A stretch of 64,000 nt of DNA from Rhypophila decipiens (GCA_033297075.1 MU858109.1:124001-188000), one strand, 5' to 3'. Positions 1-13,059 are shown, counted from the stretch's first letter. Program-made: numbers and translations. The notes: a model not told the origin generated them from the letters alone.

Positions 1-25
1 GCAAGTTGCATGGGAATAAGATGGT

Positions 26-759
26 TTATCGTCCCTCTTTCATGATCAAAGAAGTTCTAGACGGCCATGTCACTCGCTCATCAAACGATTCATAAGTGAG
101 TGTTGCCCCATCATTATCGACACATCTAAAATAACAATTCCACCCGAGCAAAATCACATTGACAACGACAACCCGACGCTCCAAGGGAACAAATCGAAAG
201 TTAACGAGCTGAACAAACGGCCAGACCATACAGCTCCTAAGCAGTGCCGTGGTATATGACCTCTCCAGCTTGTCCACTGGACTCGTGCCCTCCATGATCG
301 ACATGGAAGTCTAGTAAACAAACAGGCTGGTCGGAACAGAGAGCGTTTGGTCGACGGCAACACGGGCAACCCTCTCGACGTTCTTATTACGAAAGAAAAT
401 TCTATGCTGCAAAAATCCGAACCACGTCGAGACGGCCGGGCGCCAGATTGCTTGACAGTGAGAAGTGATCAGCATGGGTGAAAAGATCGAGCATTTCTAG
501 TGACGCATGGCAGGCGACTTGACTCACCTACTCCATAGAATGCCATGCGCGCAGCCCTGGCAAACTCATGGTTGGAGAATTTCTTCTTTTCCGCACCCTG
601 CTGTGCTATAAAACCCCCAGTCGCAGATAGGACTGCAGTGCTGATGCTCTGAGTAAGCAAGGGGCGTCTTGCCAGCCTATCGTCGTACCCCGTCAGCTGT
701 TTGAAAACGACGAAGAACGGATCACCATCACATCTACGGGGGTCATACCATCTCAGCAT
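26..759 (-). pseudogene. Mpv17/PMP22-family membrane protein gene with an in-frame stop
   Basis: Mpv17/Sym1/PMP22 proteins are four-helix membrane proteins of the mitochondrial inner membrane or peroxisome. The family start (MLRWY, then ARRPLLTQSIS) lies in 759..528. A 77-bp intron (527..451, GTGAGT...CAAG) joins it to 450..26. The joined frame has the family signatures STWFGFLQ, a VAVDQ segment, then SIMEG and the C-terminal PFVQLVNFRFVPLE...GWNCY. Inside exon 2 a TAG (313..311) interrupts the frame between LFVY and TSMSIMEG, where the family has a hydrophobic residue. No GT-AG pair removes it. Between MLRWY and RLARRP there are about 24 extra residues not expected in the family, possibly an unrecognised intron. 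The C-terminus after GWNCY also differs from the family. I infer a broken gene; a sequencing error or recent allele is possible. Confidence 0.7.
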
Positions 760-1389
760 GTCGGGTCGAATCCACGTGGTTATGACTACTCCGCTACAAG
801 TGTGTTTCCAGCAAGACCAATCAAGCCGCTTGTTCGACTCTACCTCGGTTCCTGACTAATGCTGAACTCCCTTCGGGTGTGGGTGGCTCAAGAGATTCGC
901 TGCCAGTTTCGCTACTCCCAAGGTACCTAGCTTTGCTTCTTCGCAGATGGGCGATTTCTAGAGAGGATATATGTGTCACCGTTCTCAAAGTCCGCAGAGC
1001 ACAGACGATTTGGAAATCTGGAAAGGAGTTATCCCATATTCCGTAACGCCAAAGAGGCGGACAACCATAAAATCCGCTGTCAATAGTGAAAAAAATACAT
1101 AAAGGGGAGAGCCGCAAATAACACGTCGAGCAGAAAACCTCCCAGAACTAAGATGCGAATATGAATAAGCGACAATCCCTGCTCTCAAAAGACGAGCCAA
1201 TCCAGCTCATCTACACGAGTACCCCATACGCTACGAGTTCCCTCCACGAGGAATAGACCCCATATTTGCCAAATTTGGAGGGACCGTCCTATGGTTTCGA
1301 CCTCCCGGCGGGACTCTTCTTGAAATACCTAAGTGGAACCATTAGCATTCGCCAGCCTCTACCGGACGGACGATTCCGACGGAGTAAAC
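760..1389. other. Intergenic, no gene seen
   Basis: Upstream of the Mpv17-like gene and downstream of the OM14-like gene. The short ORFs on both strands match no family I recognise and lack start or splice context. Confidence 0.5.
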
Positions 1390-2037
1390 TTACTGAAGGA
1401 AGACACTTTCGAACGCGCCGACAAGTCCAACAACGCCCAATCCGATCGCAACAGCCTTCTTGTCCAGCAATCCGCGAGAGTACAGCCCGTACGCCTTGTA
1501 TCCCACGACACTGCTAATACCTGCAAGAGCCAAGGCATTCCCGGCCAAAAGCGCCCAAGACGTCTCCTCGCTCATACCCTCAAACTTTCTGGACATCCAG
1601 TTATCGGCTTGGTGGGCCTTGCGACGCGCCTTCTTCTTGGCCAGGTCGGCCTCGGCGCGCGCCTTGTCAACTAGCTCCTTCTCACGCTTGTCGTGCTCGA
1701 TGCGTGCAGCCTGTGTCTCGGTCTTGATTTCCTGCTCCTTGAAATCCGAGGGAACGGTGTGAACGGAAGGCATATCGACATCGATGAGCGAAGAAGACGA
1801 AACCGATTCGGAAGCTACCTCGATTTGAGGTGGTTGCGGAGCTGCAGCCTGTTGACAGAGCGTTAGCTATTGGTCTGATCGAGCGACACGGGGGAGACAA
1901 AGAACGGGGTCACAAACCTCCTCGGGGGTCTGCTTGGGACCTTTCGACGCGATTTCTGCGTACGACACTGCAAGCCTGTCAGTTTCATTGTTTCGAGCAG
2001 AGGGGGGCGATATGCTCGCGATGGAATAAATAGACAT
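1390..2037 (-). CDS. OM14-like mitochondrial outer membrane protein (DUF5353-type)
   Basis: Exons 2037..1918 and 1848..1390 with a 69-bp intron (GTTTGTG...CAACAG) give 192 residues. The N-terminus holds SYAEIASKGPKQTPEE, the start typical of fungal OM14-type proteins. An acidic, Ser-rich linker follows, then a charged helix rich in Lys, Ala and Glu, then the KKARRKAHQADNW segment. Two hydrophobic stretches follow, one starting SWALLAGNALALAG and one starting KAVAIGLGVVGL. Yeast OM14 sits in the mitochondrial outer membrane and takes part in ribosome docking during import; that this protein does the same is inference. The start ATG at 2037 adds about 25 residues before SYAE. A 5'-UTR intron ending in TTGCAG just before SYAE is an alternative. 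The family call is moderately sure, the function less so. Confidence 0.6.
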
Positions 2038-3260
2038 TTTCAGTTCCTGTCTGGATGCGAGAGAAAGGGACGTACTGTTGTTTTCTGTGTTGGCGGGATT
2101 AAGTGTGCGAATGATGACGAAGCCGGTTCTGTTGCAGAGCGACAAAGAGAACCGAGCAATCAGAGATCGGCTGGATGGAGTAGTATCGGTGCAAAGTTGA
2201 AGTTTGGATGTTCTGGTACTGGGAGGCAAGGTAAAAGGAATAAGATGTGGATTGAATCAAGTTCAAAGAGGTGTCGCGAGGATGGAAGGAGGGATGAAAA
2301 GGTGGTGTGCGTGATGGACGGACGGAAAGAGATGGTCAAGCGGTGGGTGGTGCATGTGATATGAATGAGGTGGACGGCAGGTAAAAACCGGTTCAGTGGT
2401 GACCTCAGAACGGTTGCAGCCAAGGTCAGTGCAGCAAGTCAGCAACTGCCTGGGACGACGGCCTGGGAGGGAGGCCAGCGGCAGCTTTGGAGCTGTTACG
2501 CTGTTGCCCGCTTTCGCGCAGTGTTGCTACCCCGGCCACCAATGACGTCTGCGGCTCCATCTCCTTCTGCGACGAGAGCTCACTGTGGAGCCTGAGGCCC
2601 AGAAAAAGCCGAAGCTTGACAGCTAACGGGGACCGTGAGCCAATGGAAAGCTCCTGCTGGACACAACATCCACCGGTTGATGCCAGGAACATTTTCTTGC
2701 GCATCAAAACGATTCGGACTTTTCACTAGTTTCGAATCCCTACCTGTAGAGTAGTACGTATACACTACGGAGTACCTGTGTACCCAAGCAGGCGTAACCG
2801 AAGCGGAAAAAGTCCCCTGAGCGGAGAGCTGGAAGCTACTAACGAAATGACGTGTTTTGTAGCGTTTTTGTGGAATCACTGTTTAGTGTTGTATAGACAG
2901 GACCGGTCCACTCGAAGCAACGAAAAAAGCATCAGACCAGATTCCGGCCTCGGCACTTGCCCCGAACCTAAACCTCACCAACAACTGAACCGGGCCGGTC
3001 CGACGGGAGAGGAAATAAAAAGTCTATATGGGATAAAGTATTGTACATGCTCGCTGGGTGCGTACTAAATATTCTGCGCGAAAATTATTCCGCGCAGTTT
3101 CATCCACCGTAAAGTACAAGGTATAACCTACAAGATGTCGCTGCCAGGTGCTCCGTGTCCTGTTCTGATATCTCTAAAATTGGTTTGCAAGAGGGAGTCG
3201 TCGTCCTGCCTCATGATCTATCGTATAATACAAGCGGTATTAACCCGGTCTGGCCGCCGT
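2038..3260. other. Intergenic, no gene seen
   Basis: Lies between the OM14-like gene and the 3' end of MIA40. A copy of the 9-mer TACGGAGTA lies at 2766..2774. Short ORFs on both strands look random. Confidence 0.5.
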
Positions 3261-4288
3261 TTATAGTTCCTTACCCTTATTCGCGTCTGTTGCATCAAAG
3301 GCTGACTTGGGAACTTCCACCGGGTGGTCTTTCTTTGCTACCTGTTGCTCGCCACTGCTGGCCTCGACGGCGGGCTTCTCGGGTGCCGCGTTCGCAGATT
3401 CCAGAGTCTGGTTCGCAGCGGCAGGTTTCTCGGTTATTTGCTTAGCACCAGCAATCTCAACACCCTCGGGGGCAGCAGCGGGGGCGTCCTCGTCCTCGTC
3501 GTCCGCCAACTCGGCGCCGTAAACATCAGGGTACTTGCGGAAGCAGTCCTGCATATGCCTGTTATGTGTTAGCATCTATAGCACTTTGCGCCGGGGGACT
3601 CCCGCGCAACACATACTGGAACTTGTCAATGCAGTCCATTCCCTTAGGCTCCTCCTTGGAATAGACGAAGCAGCTGAATGCAGCCTTGAACTCCTCCCCG
3701 CATGGCCCATGTGCCATGCCGCCGAGGCATGGACAGTCCCAGTTGATCTCGCCCGTTTCGGGGTCGAAGGCACCCTGTTGTTGAGCCTCTTGTTCTAATG
3801 CCTCCGGGGATCCGGGTTCTGGCGTGCCCTCGGCCTCTTCGGCAGGGAATGGGACAGCATCGGTGGTCTCGCTCTGGGGTTTCTCCTCGGTTGCTGGAGG
3901 AGGAGAGGACGGAGGCGGTGGTGGGGCAGCTAGAGCTTTGCGTCGCTTCTCTTCTACGATCGCGTCAACCGTGGAAAGCTCCGAGTCGGAAAATTGGGGA
4001 GGCGCAGGATGTGTTGATGCTGGAACGAAAGCGCTGTTAGTGGCCCGGGGGCTCCACGAAAGACCCGAAGAGTGCAAACTCACGCAGCTCCTCTTCAGCA
4101 AACAGTGGGCTGGTGTTATAGAAGTAGACAGCTCCAATCGCAACACCCCATCGAAATGCTGCACCCTTCCATGTGCGTTTCTTTTCGGTCGGGCCTGTGG
4201 CTAGGAATCGGCGAGAACCGGCGAGGACATTTTGAACGCGGAGTGCGCGTGCCGCACTTGGCGACGAGCGGAGGGCTGTGCGGTACAT
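3261..4288 (-). CDS. MIA40: Mitochondrial intermembrane space import and assembly protein Mia40
   Basis: Oxidoreductase that traps and oxidises small cysteine proteins entering the mitochondrial intermembrane space; Erv1 re-oxidises it. Exons 4288..4084, 4019..3617 and 3558..3261 give 301 residues. A basic presequence is followed by a membrane anchor at about residues 43-58. An acidic Pro-rich linker follows. The redox-active CPC is at C164/C166. The two CX9C pairs are C175/C185 and C198/C208. Introns are GTGAGT...TTCCAG (64 bp) and GTATGT...AACAG (58 bp); the second splits the CX9C helix, and only this join gives the expected KFQHMQDC. A disordered Ala/Glu/Lys-rich tail of about 70 residues follows. 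THI80 diverges from it across 771 bp. Recognition is firm. Confidence 0.95.
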
Positions 4289-5059
4289 CTTTTTCTTTAA
4301 CAAAAGAAGAAAAGAGAACGAGGTATCACGAAAACATGAAGCGCAACCAAATTGAGGCAGAAAAGTGAGCGTGTGGTGGTGACAGCTCCACGACGAGTTT
4401 GTCATCAAAACCAACTTTTGGACAAAATTTCTGGCGATGCTTTACCCGTCGCGGGCGACACATCGATCCGATCCAGGGATCATCCGAGCCGAGGTGATTG
4501 GTCGATTGCGTCGGGCCCCACTTTTATCCTGACCGGCGACCTGGAGTCTGGAGAGGTTCAGTTCACGTTGTCAAACCATCGCTTTTGGTACTGAGACTCA
4601 CAGCAATTGCTTTAGTGAGAATACCTTGCAAAAACACACGCACGATTTCCCATGTACAGTACGCACAATTTGCTCTTTCCTCCAACCCCCAACGTGTCCT
4701 ATTCCCGATCCTGTTTATTAATGGGTCTCTTAGTAATGCCGATCCTAACCCTCACCTGTGACCTCGTCGCTTCCGCACTTGGGGTGCTGGAGATGGAGGA
4801 GTACGATGAGTAAAGAGCGACCCAGATCCCACGGCGATTCCACTTGTTTTTGCGGCTCTTTGAGGGATTTGCACAGTGCAATCGTGGCTATCAACTCTTC
4901 CATCAAGGTGCGTTGCTTCCTGTGCTTCAATACCGGGGATTTGAGACCTTAATTTCTTGGTGGACCCAGATTATTAACATCTTGTTCAGTCCTTCGCACA
5001 TTGATATCGACATCCTTGCATGACCCATTTGGGAACACTCGTCCAACGATCCGAGCAAG
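4289..5059. promoter_or_regulatory. Divergent MIA40/THI80 spacer
   Basis: 771 bp between the ATG of MIA40 (minus) and of THI80 (plus), presumably holding both promoters. No clear TATA box or known thiamine-responsive site was recognised. No coding sequence is seen. Confidence 0.4.
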
Positions 5060-6062
5060 ATGACCACAGAACACAAACTTGAGCCTGCAGTCAGCACGGA
5101 GTACATGTTTGAATGGCACCCCTGTGCGCAGCTCTTCAAGCTGCATTCCGACCGAACACAGTACACCGTTATTGTCCTCAACCAACCCATCGACAAGGCC
5201 TATCGTAACACGGCCCTCACGTTGTGGAAGAATGGTACAGGGTCCCTTCATACACGCAACTTGTCATTTGTCATGTTTGCAACATCAAGACTCATAGTTG
5301 ATGAGTTTTACTAACCCCTATTGTTCCAAGGCTTCTATCACATTGCCGCTGATGGCGGTGCAAACAGTGTCTATGAATTTGCGAGTGAAACTGAAAACCA
5401 CCAGCTCACCGTAAGTAAAAGACTGATCCCACCCTCCCCTTCCCCCAAACACAACAACACTCTAACTCTACCAACAGTCAGACATCAAGATAATAGTAGG
5501 CGACTTGGACAGTATCCGACCAAATGTACGAGCCCATTTCCAGAACCAGACACAATGCCCAGAAACAAAAATCATCCACGACGACAGTGTGGACTCGACC
5601 GATTTCGGCAAGGCCGTGAGCGTAGCCCGTGAAACACCAGACTTGCAGAACAAGGACATTGTCGTCTTTGGCGGCCTGGGTGGCCGAGTCGACCAAGCGC
5701 TATCCATCTTACACCAGCTTCACCTTTTCCAATCTGACCCGCAGTACCGCGAAGGACGGATGTACCTCTATTCTGGCGAAGGCCTGACGTTCCTTCTTAA
5801 AGCAGGTGTTCACAAGATTCACGTGCGCGAGCCTGGCATGCCTGACAGGTTTGCGAAGTGGGTTGGGATCCTGCCCGTCGGAGAGGCCAGTGTCATTTCG
5901 ACCAAGGGCCTGGAATGGGATGTCACCCAGTGGCCGACCAGTTTCGGTGGTCAGGTTAGCACGAGCAACCACGTCTTGCCTGACACACAAGTCGTTGAGA
6001 TCAAGACGACCAAGGACGTTATTTTCACGATAGCGGTCAAGGAGCTCTCAGACAAAAGCTGA
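5060..6062 (+). CDS. THI80: Thiamine pyrophosphokinase
   Basis: Transfers pyrophosphate from ATP to thiamine, making the cofactor thiamine diphosphate in the cytosol. Exons 5060..5234, 5331..5410 and 5478..6062 give 279 residues, a usual fungal length. The N-terminal domain has the nucleotide/metal motif DGGAN (66-70). The second core motif GDLDS is at 93-97, followed by DSTDF and GGLGGRVDQ, as in the TPK catalytic domain. The C-terminal thiamine-binding domain runs to VKELSDKS. Introns are GTACAG...CCAAG (96 bp) and GTAAGT...CAACAG (67 bp), both in phase. It converges on BOS1. Recognition is firm. Confidence 0.95.
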
Positions 6063-6595
6063 AATGCATTGGCGAACGCGTCGTTTATCGGCACACACAG
6101 CCAACGACAAACTGCTTAATGACATTGGTCAGGTCTCATTTTACTTGCTTGCACTCGATGCTTTGTATGGATACAGGAGGTGTTGACCAAGACGGGGGCT
6201 TGTTTGTTTCACTCTGGGGCCGCTCTGCTCTGTAGCCTACATGTTTGGAGGAAGAAGCAACCGTCTCACCACTTCCAGCATCTGTTGAGGTTGATGGGCA
6301 AACATTAGAGTACATCTGCTTATCAACATACATTTAACCCTAAAACAAGTCCAAACGCCACGCTCTATTGCACAAACACGCTAGCTGGGCCTGAGAAAGA
6401 AGACAAGTCTAATGAAGCAAACATTACTCCGTCCCTAATTCGATGCCCTCTCAGGGGGCAATAAAGGGCCCCCAATGCAAAATAAGCGTTCAATGTAGCG
6501 TGCCCGGGATAAGAAGCCGCACTTGTGAACATCTGCAGTCAGAGCACACCCGCTCTTTGAACCAACCAATTCCTCTACCTCGGCGTCTCTCTGGT
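6063..6595. other. Convergent THI80/BOS1 3' spacer
   Basis: Contains the 3' ends of two convergent genes. No gene or repeat seen. Confidence 0.5.
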
Positions 6596-7469
6596 CTACC
6601 TCAAGTAATGCACAACCAGCCAGCAAAAGACCAAGAACACCGCCACACCTCCCCAGAAGATCCACTTGTCCTGCCTCGCTCTCCGATCAATCATGCGAAT
6701 CGTATCGCCCGAGATGCCCAACGTGTTTCCCACGCTGTAGAGCTTCCGTTGCGTCGACTTGAGAATCTCCCTCTGCTGACTCAGATCGCCCAGCACAGCC
6801 TGTCCACGCGCGATATACTCATCCAACGAGCTATGTGTGTTCCTGAAGAAATCCTGCTCCCTCAGCGCGTGGCCTTCCCTCGTTGGGTCTGACGAGCCTA
6901 GTGACAGACCACCGCGACCAGCCTCTGCTACCGAGTTTGTCCGCGCGTGACCACCTCCACTCGTGATGCCATACCCCGAGGCCGTTGCACTTCCGACCGC
7001 TGGAGACGAGCTCGCAGATGCATAAGGGTTCTCGGGTGTGCTCGCCGCAAAGGTTCTCCGCCCCAGAAGTTCGGTCCTGTTTTGGGCATGTGCTGCCTCG
7101 TCGCGTGCGGATTTGAGGGCGTCAAACTGGGTTCGGAAATCTTGTAGCTCGGCGCGGAAGTTGCGTATCCTCTCAAAGGCTTTTTCTTGTTTTGCTGGGT
7201 TGAGTTCTTGTTTGGCGAGCTGGTTATACTCGTCTATGGTGCGCGAGAAGCCTGTTAGAGACGCCGAGAGGGAGCCGAGAGCCGCGGGGGTTATTAACAG
7301 AGCGCCGGAAGCAGCATCTGAGGTGGACGAGAGGTTTGTGAGGTCTTTTCGGATCGCCGTGCTCTGTTTTAGAGCCGAGTTGAAGGAGGTGTTCTGGAGG
7401 CGGGTAGCACGTAAGCAGCTGCATTGTTGGGAGCAGAGAGGCGAAATAGGGGCATGCAGGACTTACCAT
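6596..7469 (-). CDS. BOS1: Bos1/membrin-type Qb-SNARE
   Basis: SNARE for ER-to-Golgi and intra-Golgi vesicle fusion, tail-anchored in the membrane. The ATG (7469..7467) is the whole coding part of exon 1. A 73-bp intron (GTAAGT...CTCCAG) follows directly, then exon 2 at 7393..6596, giving 266 residues starting M|NTSFNSALKQS, the family start. The SNARE region has STQRKLYSVGNTLGIS and the signature IRMIDRRARQDKWIFW. It ends in a C-terminal anchor (GGVAVFLVFCWLVVHYL). A Ser/Ala/Gly-rich linker at roughly residues 110-175 is longer than in yeast. Because the start exon is a bare ATG and the next in-frame Met is near the SNARE motif, simple ORF calling sees only the last 76 residues. Confidence 0.93.
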
Positions 7470-8999
7470 CGTCGGTGAAGCTTGGGGTTCAGTACTCCCA
7501 GTCCTGGGTTGTTGTTCGATTTGAAAGAAAGTGCTGGTGATGATGGGTTACTCAGATAGAACAGAATATCGGAAAAGGCGATCGAGAAACTGTTTGTCGG
7601 CTTATTTGTGTTTGGACCGAAATTGGCCAGGCAGGTTGCGAATTTTATCTCGACGGATAGGTGGCATTTGACAGTTTGGGTAACTTGCACAAGCCATTCA
7701 CCATGCTGGCGCACGGATGGGGTATGTTTAGCGGACTTGGTCGTTGATCGACGTGGTCCACACAGGTGGGGCTTGGCCCGGCCTGAACACCGATGCTACG
7801 CGCGGACTAACAGTCTGTCACAGTGTCCAGCGGTGTCATTGTTAAGGAATTCGCGAAAGCTTTTGGAAGCTCGGAGATGAGCATGAAAGTCACCTTTCGG
7901 TGCCACTGTTAAAAGGCTGTATCATCCTACACCACACTTCCGCGATAACTTCCAGTCCTGCTAACAGATGATTCGATAAGCGACTAGTCAAGGCCACTTT
8001 CGCCTCGCATCGATACCCTGACGGGCCATCTTCACATGCATCAACAAAACCGTCTCGACAAAAAGGGCCACAAAAACTCGCATATTTATTAGACCACGAC
8101 TTGCACTCTTTCTGATTCAATTCTCTTTCATATATGAAGCAACTCACATTGCAGTTCTACTTCCACTTTGTATACTCTTTTTTTGCGCACAGCGCGTCAA
8201 TCCCCTTACGCTCATTCACGATCTCGCCGCCTCTTGGTCTCCCACGTTCCTTCAACATCAGCACCTCCAGAGATATCGTCGCCGTCGTTCCAACGTTCCC
8301 CAGCTCGATACCTTCAGCAATACCCAGCAGGGAAGGACCATGGTCGAGGTATCGCTGCCCATCAAATACCGGTAATGACCCCATTGAGCCGGTGCGGTCG
8401 ATGATGGACGTCGCCAGGGTAGTTGAGAGCTTGGGGTTGGCCGAAGAACCTGTCCAGGGCGTACAAACATTGATGTTGACGGCCAAATATCGACAGCATG
8501 CTTGGCTGGCAGCGCTACAGTACAAATTTCGATTCCTCACAACCTGGAACCGCCGCGCGCACCTGTCATCAGCAGATTGGGGCTTCCCAAAACCATAAAG
8601 TCTATGCAGAGACCGCCGCTGTGCGCTGCATCAAGTGGCCCTATCAGACTTGTGTGGTGCTTACAATTGCACGAAAGGATCACACATTGGGGGATATGAA
8701 CGCCACGTTGGACGCACGAGAGTCACCACGGGTCGCGCCGGTTTTGATTTCCTTTCTTATGTACAATCGCGCCCACCTTAGCCTGCCTTCTACCGAGTCG
8801 AAAGAAAAACACAAAAACCAGAACGCCGCTCCTTGCCAAACAATCCGCCAAGTGCCACTTGGGCATCCCTGAAATGCAAACCAAAACCAACCTCAGAACC
8901 GACGAAGAGGCATGTTGACCCGCTACAGAAAATGACAACTCGAGATGAAGGACAACCAGGGCGTCGCACACGCCTGCAACCAGCCCATTTTGAAGCAAT
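7470..8999. other. Intergenic; one weak minus-strand ORF
   Basis: No recognisable gene. A minus-strand ORF at 8540..8157 has ordinary-looking protein composition (segments such as SSANPKLSTTLATSIIDRTGS) and could be a C-terminal exon, but no upstream exon or family was found. A plus-strand ORF overlaps it. Confidence 0.35.
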
Positions 9000-9860
<861 letters not shown>

Positions 9861-9988
9861 GTTGATGATGGATCAGGATTTGAGACTTAGTGTCGACAGG
9901 GACGGAGGAAGGCGTGCTGGACCCAGAGATTGCTGCTTGACTTGACATCTGCTCTTTCACTCGACGATGGTCTTGGGCGCATCGTGGG

Positions 9989-9996
9989 CTTTATAT
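9989..9996 (-). promoter_or_regulatory. TATA-like element of the cutinase gene
   Basis: ATATAAAG on the minus strand, about 130 bp before the cutinase ATG. Confidence 0.4.
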
Positions 9997-12100
9997 CTCG
10001 TGGGCATGGTGGTGAGTGAGCCCCCTCGCTGTGGCCAAGCTCGCAGGAAACCTCCTGTCTTCCTGATATTCCCCCACAGATCCTGGTGGTTGGTGTCCCT
10101 TATTGGTCTGGTGATACGGAGTAACTTACCTCAACATCGAGCCTCCAGAGGTACCTTCCATCTCGCACCGAGTCCAGCTTGTTTGGTCGAGCGTGTCGAA
10201 CGTGTCGAACCCCAACACAAATCGCGATTTGTTCGATTCCCAGCACTAGATCGCTTCCATGGAATGCACGTTGTAGGGTAGCAGTCGCGAGAGGACAGGC
10301 ATTCCCCGCACTGCGTTTGTGGCCGTTGCGATGCCCCGAAGACTGGTAGCGTCACATCGTCAGCCTTGGCCACTGATTTCGAGAAGAATCAACGGGTTCA
10401 GTGCGGCACAATCCCTCCCCAGGGCCAAGCTCGCAGCACCTCAATCATGTCTGTGCAGCAATGTCCAAGTCACCTGGTGGAGATTAGCCCACGGATCTGA
10501 AGCCCAAATCGTGCTCAACTCCCGAGGCTTGCGGCATATCTCACCGCAACACCACCCTCTGGGACTCATTCTTCAGCTTTTTTGGCGATGGCCTACAGCG
10601 CGGTAGACTCGCGCCTGCTTCTAGACCTTCCTGTTCTAGCAAGGCGGTTCTTGAACAGCCGTCCTGTCTCGATCTGTCACGATTTGTTGATGAAGATTCG
10701 GTCGCTGCAATACCCCGAGCGCCTCGTCCGTCTAACCGACTTACCAATAGTTTCGTCGAGAGCTGTCTCGGTCTCTCAGAACAATCGACGTACTGGAAGC
10801 GGGCTCGGTAGAGCAATTTGGGGCCCTCGGGCGAAGCGGAAGTCGGCTTGGCGACTTGCAATGTGTCATGTTTTAGCATCCCAGATACGGATACAAGCAC
10901 GTCTATTCCAGCACTCACGACTCAACGGTTCCGGTGGCTCCTCGCCTTGCAACGGAAAAACACATCCAACTGTTTGGAGGCCTGATGGAAAACACCACTC
11001 GGAAACTTTCACATGTCGATGTACCTGCATTGGAAGCAGACTGAATCACGGGGTGCATGCGCGGGGGGCTATCTCGCCATATCTCTCTTCGGACTCTCTT
11101 CTCCTCGTCTCGAGATGGTTGGGTCAAGTGCCACTGCAGCAGTGGAAAGATGCAGAAGGAAACTGGGTTTCTGGCTCTTCTGAGCAGGATACCGGAGCCG
11201 CCCAGAGGCCCATTGCGGAAAGAGGTTAGAGGTAGCTGATGGTCTGGGGGACCAGAAGACGCCGATCTGGGATCAGCAAGAGGTGGTGGTCCATGGAAAT
11301 CGACGAATGGTTCTGTGTCTTGGTATGTACTGACGGGCCCATCCACCAATTCCTTCCCGCCTTCCCGGCTTCAACCGTCCGAGGCCCCTCCCGCTAGTAA
11401 GTTTCCCCCTCCAATTCCCACTGCCAATCCCGAATGCAAACTCCACATCGCGCATCGACTAGTCAATTGCAAAATCTGGGGCATATGGGGCATTTTGCTG
11501 CGAGGGGTGAGAAGTTGATGACCCCTCTGATTGTGCCGAGGCCTATGTGAATGGTTCAAGACTACCTGTACATATTTTGTGAGTTGGGTTCCTGCAGATG
11601 AGTTTACCTGCATGCACAAGGAAACTGCGCCATCTCGTGAGATGGTGTGTGCACCGTTGTTGGGGGAGCCAAAGAGGGAGCTGGTGAAGGGACTCTCTGG
11701 CAAGAGATAGGTACCCGACCCTCCCACAGCCAACACTCCCAGCACACCTTCCCTAAAAAGGATCCATACGCAGCACCACGACCCCAAATCCTCAACAGAA
11801 CTTGTTTGCAGAGTTGCAAACGAGTTATAATTTCCCCATCTTCGTCGGTGGTTTTGGCAGCTTTGAGTGGAATTAGTTACACTCTCGCCAGTCCATCCAG
11901 CGTCCGCCAAGTGACGGATACACTGGCCACTTCCGAGATCCACGAGTAACCCTGGCTACTGCGACAGACAGACAGACCAGTGGGCCCAATACCGCACTCG
12001 AGTTCTGGTACCTTAGTGAGGTCGTAGCCTAATTCCGTTACATATTGCATTGGAACTATGGAAGAAATGCCGGCAACCAGTGCAGCTTGAAGTCTCCCCA
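9997..12100. other. Intergenic, no gene supported
   Basis: About 2.1 kb. ORFs of up to 215 codons exist on both strands and overlap each other, but none has a domain, signal peptide or splice structure I trust. One TACGGAGTA copy lies at 10115..10123. Confidence 0.45.
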
Positions 12101-12726
12101 TCAGAAAAGAATATCGTAGTCATCCACTACGGGCTCGAACTGCTCCAGCCCAAGATTGATAATTGCAAATGCAGTCAGGTGACTCGCAAACTCCGTCATC
12201 AGACGATACATGTTCCGACATTGCACAGCGGGATGCCCGTACAACTGTGCCTCTACCACCTCGGCCAGCAAAGGACAGTGAAAGAAAATATGGTCGACAT
12301 CCTGCACAGCCGCTCCACACCCGCATTGTGATGAATCAACTTTCTGCAGCAACGTTAGTTACAGCAAGAGATGCCGGGGGTATATTCTGGGGGACAAAGT
12401 TGAAATTCTGTACTAACCGCAATTCTTTCAAGATAGGCTTGGAGGCCAATGTTTTGGCTGCGCAGTTGAATCAGCATTGTCGATTGGGCACGTGTCAGAC
12501 GCTTGTGCACCATCAAGATATCCCGAGAATCACACCAACCACCGAGACGAGCAACGTCCAGCTCGTCAATGCGCTTGCCACGCTCGGTAGCGAAGTTGCG
12601 CTGATAGTCGTTCCAGAGATGCTTCATATTTTCGACCGTTGCCTTGGTGGTGACGCTTTTGATGGCATTTCGCGCAAAGCGCATGTTGAGGTCTCGACAG
12701 GTCCATAGATTGCCTCTTCCATTCAC
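12101..12726 (-). mobile_element. C-terminal tail of a non-LTR retrotransposon reverse transcriptase, with an intron
   Basis: Two minus-strand segments, 12726..12418 and 12343..12101, join in phase across a 74-bp stretch with GTTAGT donor, CTAAC branch site and CTGCAG acceptor. The joined protein has HKRLTRAQSTMLIQLRSQ and IGLQAYLERI, which match the segment after RNase H in fungal LINE ORF2 proteins. The usual zinc-knuckle follows: CGCG, then DHIFFHCPL. No reverse-transcriptase or RNase H core is recognisable upstream, where the frame is open only to about 12726. I read it as a truncated element or a host gene fragment derived from one. The intron is odd for something that moves through RNA. 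Confidence 0.6.
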
Positions 12727-13059
12727 TTGTTACCCTTCGTACATCAGTTGCAAACTGGCCAAATTGCTAATCATTCACAGGATCGAACTTTAATGAGGAT
12801 TGCTCTGAGGACTCGTGGACTATGGTTACTATGTCTGATTGTGGATTTTTCAATTGAGGATTGCCGCGTGGGCCTGCGAAAGCAAAAGACACAAAAAAGT
12901 TACTTAAGAATAAAAAAGGGACCCAAAACACCCGTGCCAGTTGACCGTGAAATATCTCGTCCTGATATGCTGTTATGAGCAATGACAATTTTCCCTCTTA
13001 TGAGACCGACTTTGCCCTTGTCTCTAGGTTCACTGCCCGGGGGCATGTCCGGGCTCCAT

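Noticed and set aside
8134..8598. 154-codon plus-strand ORF with a hydrophobic start
   Set aside because: The first residues are not a proper signal peptide and the opposite strand has a better-looking frame; neither is firm.
10582..11229. 215-codon plus-strand ORF between cutinase and the RT tail
   Set aside because: No domain, mixed composition, overlapped by equally long minus-strand ORFs; looks like chance in GC-rich DNA.
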